The translations under genes were made by a program, and so were the position numbers. DNA of 40,738 nucleotides from an uncultured Alphaproteobacteria bacterium (GTDB lineage: Bacteria > Pseudomonadota > Alphaproteobacteria > Rhizobiales > Aestuariivirgaceae). Positions 26,799 through 32,496 of this stretch are shown piece by piece; the stretch's first letter is position 1, and the number at the start of each line of letters is the position of its first letter. Location: positions 1-40,738 of the forward strand of contig CAMFKI010000030.1 of NCBI GenBank assembly GCA_945957365.1. The letters are read 5' to 3'. Below the pieces are notes generated by a model, which made no database searches, had not been told where the DNA came from, and was given only the letters and a program-made list of their open reading frames with translations.

Positions 26799-26810
26799 GC
26801 TCCCGCGCGG

Positions 26811-27398
26811 TCAGCTCGCCGCGGCGTGCTCGATGCAGATGCGGTCGGCGTCCTCGCGCGACAGCGTGTCCTCGAACAGCATGCATAGATGCGGACCCTT
26901 CGCGTCGCCCTCGCGCCCGCGCTCGCGGAAATACCGGCAGCTCGAACACATGCCGAAGCTGTCGAGGCCGGCCCGCTTCACTTCGCGTGACAGCAGGTCC
27001 TCGAGGCCGCGCTGCATGCGCCGCCGCGTCTTGCCGCCCAGCGCCTCGGCCGCCGCCTCGAATGCGACCCACGGATCGCGCGCCAGCGTCTCGCGGCCCT
27101 TCTCGGTCAGGCTCAGCCGCACCGATTTCCGCGCATCGCGCGCCGCCTTGGCGATCAGGCCCTTGCGCTCCAGCGCCATCACCGTCTGCGAAATCGTGCC
27201 CTTGGTGGCGCCCAGATAGCGCGTCAGCGCGCCGGGCGTGTTGGAGAAGCGGTTGGCGCGGGCGAGGTAGCGCAGCGCCTCGCGCTGAGCGGGGTTCAGC
27301 CCGTCCTCATGCTCGCGCGCCCGGATCACCCGGGCCAGGCGCTCCAGCGGCCAGGCGATCGCACGGCCGTCGCTTGCTTCGTCGTCATCGCTGCTCAT
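26811..27398 (-). CDS. MarR-family regulator with a four-cysteine C-terminal tail
   Basis: MarR-type winged-helix regulator of 195 residues. The DNA-binding core spans about residues 35-105 (LNPAQREALRYLARANR, GATKGTISQTVMALERKGL as recognition helix, and the wing DARKSVRLSLTEKG). Beyond the usual fold is a tail with Cys151, Cys154, Cys172 and Cys188, spacing C-x2-C-x17-C-x15-C, followed by His191. Such a set could bind zinc or an iron-sulfur cluster, or sense redox, but this is inference. It is divergent from the tpi-like gene with 127 bases between starts, so it may control that gene and itself. I could not define an operator in the gap. Confidence 0.85.
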   Translation of the reverse strand: MSSDDDEASDGRAIAWPLERLARVIRAREHEDGLNPAQREALRYLARANRFSNTPGALTRYLGATKGTISQTVMALERKGLIAKAARDARKSVRLSLTEKGRETLARDPWVAFEAAAEALGGKTRRRMQRGLEDLLSREVKRAGLDSFGMCSSCRYFRERGREGDAKGPHLCMLFEDTLSREDADRICIEHAAAS

Positions 27399-27525
27399 GG
27401 GCTGTCATGGTTCCACAAAGACCCGTCACGCGCGAGCGGAATTTGCCCCGCCCGCGGCGCGCGGGTTGCCGCCACCGGCCATTCCATGGCTTATTGGTGC
27501 CGCTCTCGCAAACGGAACAGAACCG

Positions 27526-28296
27526 ATGAAGACGCCGTGGATCGGCACCAGCTGGAAGATGAACAAGACCCGCGAGGAGGCCCGGGCCTTCGCCGCGGCG
27601 CTCAAGGCCTCGTCCGTCGCGATGACCGCGAAGGTCCAGCCCTTCGTCATCCCGCCCTATCCCTACATCGCCGATGTGGCGGACATCCTCGCCGGCACCA
27701 GGGTGAAGGTCGGCGCGCAGAACATGCACTGGGAGTTTCACGGCGCCTGGACCGGCGAGATCTCGCCCCCCATGGTGAAGGATTGCGGCGCGACGCTGGT
27801 CGAACTGGGCCACAGCGAGCGCCGGACGCATTTCGCCGAGACCGACGAGACGGTGGCGAAAAAGGTCGCCGCCGCCGTGCAGCACGGCCTCATGGCGCTC
27901 GTCTGCATCGGTGACACGCGCAGCGAGCATGAGGCCGGCGCCACCGCCGACGTGCTGGCCCGCCAGACGCGCTACGCACTGCGCGACATCGGCAGGCAAG
28001 CCGCCGGCCATGTCATCATCGCCTATGAACCCGTCTGGTCGATCGGCGAGGGCGGCATTCCGGCCGATCCTGCTTTCGCCAACGCCCAGCACGCGAAGCT
28101 CAAGGCGCTCACCGCAGAGATCACCGGCCAGCCGCTGCCGATCCTCTATGGCGGCAGCGTCAACCCGCAGAACTGTTGCGATCTCGCCGCCATGTCGGAT
28201 ATTGACGGGCTGTTCATCGGCAGGTCCGCCTGGGACCCCGCCGGCTACATCGGCATCATCGCCGCCGTCACAGAGAGATTGGGAGACGCATCATGA
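27526..28296 (+). CDS. Triosephosphate-isomerase paralogue, EryH/TpiB-like
   Basis: TIM-barrel isomerase of 256 residues. Catalytic residues of the family are kept: Lys11 in GTSWKMNKT, His96 in LGHSERR and Glu168 in AYEPVWSIG. The phosphate-gripping loop, normally VWAIGTGKTAT in glycolytic enzymes, reads VWSIGEGGIPAD here, and the GG(A/S)SL phosphate site is replaced by IGRSAWD. The N terminus WIGTSWKMNKT is that of the EryH/TpiB group, where EryH of Brucella isomerises L-erythrulose-1-phosphate. The next gene, an RpiB paralogue overlapping by four bases (ATGA), matches the eryH-eryI pair. The function in tetrulose-phosphate metabolism is therefore inferred; ordinary triosephosphate isomerase activity is the alternative. 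ATG 27526 has GGAACAG upstream. Confidence 0.88.
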   Translation: MKTPWIGTSWKMNKTREEARAFAAALKASSVAMTAKVQPFVIPPYPYIADVADILAGTRVKVGAQNMHWEFHGAWTGEISPPMVKDCGATLVELGHSERRTHFAETDETVAKKVAAAVQHGLMALVCIGDTRSEHEAGATADVLARQTRYALRDIGRQAAGHVIIAYEPVWSIGEGGIPADPAFANAQHAKLKALTAEITGQPLPILYGGSVNPQNCCDLAAMSDIDGLFIGRSAWDPAGYIGIIAAVTERLGDAS

Positions 28297-28730
28297 AACT
28301 CGCGCTTGGCGCCGACAGCGCCGGAAAGCCACTCCTCGACGTGATCGAGGCGCACCTCAGGACCAAGCCGGAGCACCAGGTGACGAACCTCAGCCAGCAG
28401 GGCTTCTATGCCGATCTCTCCGCCAACCTCGCCCACAAGGTGAAGGCCGGCGAATATGAGCGCGGCATCCTCGTCTGCGGCACCGGCATCGGCGTCTGCA
28501 TCTCGGCCAACAAGGTGCCGGGCATCCGCGCAGCACTCACCCATGACACCTATTCGGCGGAGCGCGCGGCGAAGTCCAACAACGCCCAGATCATCACCAT
28601 GGGTGCGCGCGTCATCGGGCCGGAACTCGCTAAGGCCATCGTCGACACCTGGCTCGCTTCCGAATTCGACCCCAAGGGCTCGTCGGCGGCCAATGTCGAA
28701 GCCATCAACAAGCTCGACGGCAGCTGCTGA
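28293..28730 (+). CDS. RpiB/LacAB-family sugar-phosphate isomerase, EryI-like
   Basis: Sugar-phosphate isomerase of the RpiB family, 145 residues. The catalytic cysteine is kept in LVCGTGIGVCISANK, and THDTYSAERAAKSNNA and GARVIGPELAK follow the fold. The N-terminal active-site pair Asp-His of true ribose-5-phosphate isomerase B (as in CDHVG) is Asp-Ser here (ALGADSAGKPL). In the erythritol pathway EryI, an RpiB relative, converts D-erythrulose-4-phosphate to D-erythrose-4-phosphate after EryH. The ATGA overlap with the tpi-like gene shows the two are one transcript and probably one pathway. Assignment as D-erythrulose-4-phosphate isomerase is inference; ribose or allose phosphate remain possible. 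Confidence 0.88.
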   Translation: MKLALGADSAGKPLLDVIEAHLRTKPEHQVTNLSQQGFYADLSANLAHKVKAGEYERGILVCGTGIGVCISANKVPGIRAALTHDTYSAERAAKSNNAQIITMGARVIGPELAKAIVDTWLASEFDPKGSSAANVEAINKLDGSC

Positions 28731-28738
28731 GCCATCGT

Positions 28739-28890
28739 CCTCTCCCGCGAGGCGGGAGAGGAGGGGGCCCCAACGGAGTTGGGGTAGGTGAGGGGAAGCG
28801 GGTTCCAATACATCCACGCAAGCAGCCCCTCATCTCCCCGTTGCGTTCCGCAACGGGTCCCTTCTTCTCCCGCTGAAGAAGCGGGAGAAG
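28739..28890. repeat. Composite palindromic intergenic element / bidirectional terminator
   Basis: Four perfect hairpins fill the gap between the convergent rpiB-like and dhaK genes: CCTCTCCCGC/GCGGGAGAGG (28739-28748, 28752-28761), CCCCAAC/GTTGGGG (28768-28774, 28778-28784), CCCGTTGCG/CGCAACGGG (28837-28845, 28849-28857) and CTTCTCCCGC/GCGGGAGAAG (28864-28873, 28881-28890). The outermost two share the same core in mirrored order, so the block looks like one mobile or dispersed intergenic repeat that can also act as a terminator on both strands. Confidence 0.7.
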
Positions 28891-28903
28891 ACGAATCCTC
28901 CGG

Positions 28904-29908
28904 CTACAGCGAAGTGAACCCGAAGCTCCCCGCGGGCAGGTCGATGTAATGCTTCAACTCCGCATCCAGCTTCATCAGCGAAATCGAGAAACCCGCCATC
29001 TCCTGTGACGTCAGCCACGATCCGACGAAGCTGCGATGCACGTTGATTCCCTCGCGGTCGAGAATCTGCCGCACCCGGCGGTTCACGATCAGCAGTTCGA
29101 ACATCGTCGTGGCGCCGAGGTTGTTGATCAGCAGCGCCACCTCGTCGCCGGAGCGATAGGGCAGATCGCGCAGGATCGGTCCCATCATCTGGTCGACGAT
29201 GTCGTCCGCCATCGTCATCTTCTGCCGCTTCACACCCTTCTCGCCATGCGCGCCCATGCCGATCTCGATCTCGTCGTCGCCGAGCTCGAAGGTGGGCCTG
29301 CCGGATTCGGGCAGCGAGCCCGGCGAGAGCGCAACGCCCATCGAGCGCGTGCTCGCCTCGGCCTTCGCCGCGACCCGCGCCACCTCGTCAAGGCTCCCGA
29401 GCTCCGCTGCCGCGCCGCCCGCGATCTTGATCACCAGCACGTCGCCGGCAATGCCGCGCCGCTCGTCGGGGCGGTCGGGTGCGCCCACCGCCACGTCGTC
29501 GCGCACCCTGATGGTGCGGGTGTCGATGCCCTCGGCGGCGAGGATGTCCGCCGCCATGTCGAAGTTCATGGTGTCGCCGGAATAATTGCCATAGACGAAG
29601 ACCACGCCCTGGCCGCGGTGGATGGCACGCGCCGCGGCGCAGATGGTCTGCGGCGAAGGCGAGGTGAAGACTTCGCCCGCCGCCGCGCCATCGGCCAGGT
29701 TCGGCCCGAGAAAGCCACCGAAGATCGGCTCGTGCCCGCTGCCGCCGCCCACCAGCAGCGCCACCTTGCCGGCCGGGATGTCGTTCAGGAAGAAAGCGCC
29801 GTCACCCTCGGCTCTGCTCACCCGCCCGTCATAGGCGAGCACCAGGCCATCCATCATCTCCCGCGTCGCATGGCGCGGGTCGTTCAGGATTTTCTTGGGC
29901 CTCTTCAT
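28904..29908 (-). CDS. DhaK-type dihydroxyacetone kinase subunit
   Basis: Stand-alone DhaK domain of 334 residues. The substrate-binding GGGSGHEP (His59), NYSGDTMNF (Asp112) and the His that forms a covalent hemiaminal with the ketose, His221 in IGMGAHGEKG, are all visible. DhaK binds dihydroxyacetone or related short ketoses, but phosphate transfer needs a DhaL domain (ATP-binding) or DhaL plus the PTS-fed DhaM; neither is encoded in this window. The gene converges on the tpi-like/rpiB-like pair, and kinases of this family act on erythrulose in some tetritol pathways. ATG 29908 follows a G-rich GGGGGGAAAA; the 12-codon upstream extension lacks similarity. Confidence 0.9.
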   Translation of the reverse strand: MKRPKKILNDPRHATREMMDGLVLAYDGRVSRAEGDGAFFLNDIPAGKVALLVGGGSGHEPIFGGFLGPNLADGAAAGEVFTSPSPQTICAAARAIHRGQGVVFVYGNYSGDTMNFDMAADILAAEGIDTRTIRVRDDVAVGAPDRPDERRGIAGDVLVIKIAGGAAAELGSLDEVARVAAKAEASTRSMGVALSPGSLPESGRPTFELGDDEIEIGMGAHGEKGVKRQKMTMADDIVDQMMGPILRDLPYRSGDEVALLINNLGATTMFELLIVNRRVRQILDREGINVHRSFVGSWLTSQEMAGFSISLMKLDAELKHYIDLPAGSFGFTSL

Positions 29909-29994
29909 GGGTTTTCCCCCCCGTATTTCCACGTCGCATACCATGTGAAGTCTACCACTTGAAGCCGCCGTGAACTGGGCCCTATCCTTCCGCC

Positions 29995-31140
29995 ATGATG
30001 CATGAGGACATCCGCGCCGCCGTCGCCAGGCTGTGCGAAGCCTTTCCCGGCAGCTACTGGCGAGAGCTTGACCGCGAGCGCGCCTACCCTGCGGCCTTCG
30101 TGGAGGCCCTGACGCGTTCGGGCTTTCTCGCCGCCCTCATCCCGCAGGCCTATGGCGGCGCGGGCCTGCCGCTCGGCGCCGCCGCGGCGATCCTCGAGGA
30201 GATCCAGGCCGCGGGCTGCAACGGCGCCAGCTGCCACGCGCAGATGTATGTCATGGGCACGCTGCTTCGCCACGGCAGCGAGCACCAGAAGCAGCGCTAC
30301 CTGCCGGCGATCGCGCAGGGCGCAGTGCGGCTCCAGGCCTTTGGCGTGACGGAACCCGACAGCGGCAGCGACACCGCCGCCATCACCACCACGGCGCGCC
30401 GCGAGGGTGATCGCTACATCATCCGCGGCCGCAAGATCTGGACCAGCCGGGCCGAGCATTCCGACCTGATGCTGCTGCTCGCCCGCACCTCGCCAGCGGC
30501 GGAGGGCATGAAGCGCACCGCCGGGCTCTCGGTGTTCATCGTCGACCTGCATGAGGCGAAGCAGCACGGCCTCACCATCGATCCGATCCGCACCATGATG
30601 AACCATGCCACGACCTCGATCGGCTTTGACGACGTGCCGGTGCCGGCGGAAAATCTCGTCGGCGCCGAAGGTGAAGGCTTCCGCTACATTCTCTCCGGCA
30701 TGAACGCCGAACGCATCCTCATCGCGGCCGAATGCATTGGCGATGCGCGCTGGTTCATTGCGAAGTCCACGGTCTATGCCAGGGAGCGTGTGGTCTTCGG
30801 CCGGCCCATCGGCCAGAACCAGGGCATCCAGTTTCCCATCGCCAGGGCCTATGCCAACATGCGCGCCGCGCGCCTGATGGTGGATGAGGCACTGCGCCGC
30901 TTCGAGGCGGAGGAGCCCTGCGGCCCCGAAGCCAACATGGCGAAGATGCTGGCGGCGGATGCCAGCGCCGAGGCCGGCAACGTGGCGATCCAGACCCATG
31001 GCGGCTTCGGCTTTGCCGAGGACTTCGACATCGAGCGCAAGTTCCGCGAAACCCGCCTCTACCAGGTGGCGCCGGTCTCCACCAATCTCATCCTGTCCCA
31101 CCTTGCCGAGCACGTCCTCGGCCTGCCGAGGTCCTACTGA
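29995..31140 (+). CDS. Acyl-CoA dehydrogenase family protein
   Basis: FAD-dependent acyl-CoA dehydrogenase of 381 residues, which forms an alpha-beta double bond in an acyl-CoA. The order is an N-terminal helical domain, the beta domain with VTEPDSGSDTAAITTTAR and KIWTSRAEHSDLMLL, and a C-terminal helical domain with YARERVVFGRPIGQNQGIQF and QTHGGFGFAEDFDIER. The usual C-terminal catalytic Glu (YEGT in short- and medium-chain enzymes) is absent; the segment reads LYQVAPVSTN with Gln357. A Glu occurs instead at 239 in MNAERIL, the position used by isovaleryl-CoA dehydrogenase. The gene abuts the MaoC-like gene (TGATG) and is divergent from dhaK across 86 bases. The substrate is unknown. ATG 29998 is an equal start. 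Confidence 0.9.
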   Translation: MMHEDIRAAVARLCEAFPGSYWRELDRERAYPAAFVEALTRSGFLAALIPQAYGGAGLPLGAAAAILEEIQAAGCNGASCHAQMYVMGTLLRHGSEHQKQRYLPAIAQGAVRLQAFGVTEPDSGSDTAAITTTARREGDRYIIRGRKIWTSRAEHSDLMLLLARTSPAAEGMKRTAGLSVFIVDLHEAKQHGLTIDPIRTMMNHATTSIGFDDVPVPAENLVGAEGEGFRYILSGMNAERILIAAECIGDARWFIAKSTVYARERVVFGRPIGQNQGIQFPIARAYANMRAARLMVDEALRRFEAEEPCGPEANMAKMLAADASAEAGNVAIQTHGGFGFAEDFDIERKFRETRLYQVAPVSTNLILSHLAEHVLGLPRSY

Positions 31141-31955
31141 TGGCGGATTTCAGCGACTGGATCGGCCGCAGCGTGACCCGCTTCGACACGCTCTCGCAGC
31201 GCATCTTCGACACCTACCGCGCCACCATGGCGCCCTTCCTCTTCGAACCGGGCGATCCCGTGGCGCCGCCCGGCCTGCATTTCGGCCTCGCCACCGCCAC
31301 GCCGGATGCCGAGAGCACGGGCCCCGACGGTGCCGAAGGAAAAGGTGTCTTCCTGCCGCCCATCGAGCAGCCGCGCCGCATGTGGGCCGGTGGATCGATC
31401 GAGACACTGCGTCCATTGCGCCATGGAACACTGGTCATCCGCACCTCGACCATCACCGACATCCGCTTCCGGCAGGGCAGCAGCGGCGAAATGTGCCTGG
31501 TCTCGATCACGCACGACATCGCCGACGGCAACGGCACCGCCATTCTCGAGCGTCAGGACCTGGTGTTCCGCCATCCGCCGGAAGGCGGCATGCCGCCCGC
31601 CGGTCCGGCCCGCCCGCCCGCCGCCGACTGGCAGGTCGATGCAACGGCGCTGCTGCTGTTCCGCTTCTCCGCCTTCACCTTCAACGGCCACCGCATCCAC
31701 TACGACCTCAGCCATGCCGAGGAGGAGGGCTATCCGGGCCTGCTGGTGCACGGGCCGCTGCAGGCGGCGCTGATGCTCAACCTGGCGGCGGAAAAGCTGG
31801 GCTATGTGCCGCAGCGCTTCGACTATCGCTGCCTGGCGCCGCTCTATGCGGGCGGCAGCTTCGGTGTGGCATGGGAGACGGGCGCGCTGCGGGTCATCCG
31901 CAGCGACGGCGTCACAACGGCGGAAGCCCAAGTTCGCGCTCGAGATAGAGGCTGA
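31140..31955 (+). CDS. MaoC/HTD2-like hot-dog dehydratase
   Basis: Protein of 271 residues related to fungal HTD2 and to mesaconyl-C4-CoA hydratase (double hot-dog, MaoC-like). The C-terminal half has the family hydratase segment FSAFTFNGHRIHYD followed by EEGYPGLLVHGPLQAALML; the N-terminal half has MWAGGSIETLRPLR. Members hydrate or dehydrate beta positions of CoA thioesters. Its start overlaps the acyl-CoA dehydrogenase stop by one base (TGATG), so the two probably carry out consecutive steps, oxidation then hydration, on one acyl-CoA, possibly a branched or C5-dicarboxylic one. The 3' end runs 44 bases into the convergent Nudix gene. Confidence 0.82.
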   Translation: MADFSDWIGRSVTRFDTLSQRIFDTYRATMAPFLFEPGDPVAPPGLHFGLATATPDAESTGPDGAEGKGVFLPPIEQPRRMWAGGSIETLRPLRHGTLVIRTSTITDIRFRQGSSGEMCLVSITHDIADGNGTAILERQDLVFRHPPEGGMPPAGPARPPAADWQVDATALLLFRFSAFTFNGHRIHYDLSHAEEEGYPGLLVHGPLQAALMLNLAAEKLGYVPQRFDYRCLAPLYAGGSFGVAWETGALRVIRSDGVTTAEAQVRARDRG

Positions 31956-32496
31956 GCAGCACCGTCTTGGCGTCGACGATGCGGCCGTCCTGCACCATGC
32001 GCCGCATCTCGTCGAAGGCGATCTCCAGAACCTCGATGTCCTCGCCCTCATGCGCCTCGCCGCCGCCCGCGCCGATGCGGGCGGCGTGGTCGTAATCGGC
32101 AATGAACAGCGACAGGCGCTCGGTGACGGCGCCGGGCGTCATGTAGACGGTGGCCATGAAGCGCAGGTTGGACAGGCGGAAGCCCAGTTCCTCCTCCGCC
32201 TCGCGCTTGGCGCATTGCGCCGGGTCGTCACCCTCGAGCAGTCCCGCACAGGTTTCGACGATGAAGCCGTCATGGTCGTGAAGAAAGGCCGGCAGGCGAA
32301 ACTGCCGCACCAGCAGCACGGTGCCGCGCTTGGCATCGTAGGGCAGCACGGTCGCGCCATGGCCATGGTCATGCACCTCGCGCTGCAGCACGTCCACCCG
32401 GCCGTCCGCCCGCGTATAGCGGATGGTGTAGCGGTCGAGCTTCGCCCAGCCATGCGACAGCGGCTCCACCTTCTCGATCACGACACGTCGCTTCAT
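31912..32496 (-). CDS. Nudix hydrolase, NudK/ADP-sugar pyrophosphatase-like
   Basis: Nudix hydrolase of 194 residues, resembling the NudK (GDP-mannose) and ADP-ribose pyrophosphatase group. The Nudix box reads GLLEGDDPAQCAKREAEEEL followed by GF; the spacing is the NudK-like one, and the first acidic position is Asp instead of the usual Glu. The ATG at 32496 follows AGGAG within the end of glgX-malQ and overlaps its stop as ATGA, making this the last gene of the glycogen run. A role in hydrolysing ADP-glucose made by GlgC is a contextual inference; GDP-mannose or ADP-ribose are the family alternatives. The 3' end overlaps the MaoC-like gene head-on by 44 bases. Confidence 0.85.
   Translation of the reverse strand: MKRRVVIEKVEPLSHGWAKLDRYTIRYTRADGRVDVLQREVHDHGHGATVLPYDAKRGTVLLVRQFRLPAFLHDHDGFIVETCAGLLEGDDPAQCAKREAEEELGFRLSNLRFMATVYMTPGAVTERLSLFIADYDHAARIGAGGGEAHEGEDIEVLEIAFDEMRRMVQDGRIVDAKTVLLSLYLERELGLPPL

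Noticed and set aside
27526..28296. Housekeeping triosephosphate isomerase call
   Set aside because: The phosphate loop and the final phosphate site differ from the glycolytic enzyme, and the coupling to an RpiB paralogue fits EryH/EryI; kept as an alternative only.
28739..28890. Possible CRISPR or tRNA-like structure
   Set aside because: The repeats are inverted, not regularly spaced direct repeats, and no cloverleaf or spacer pattern is present.
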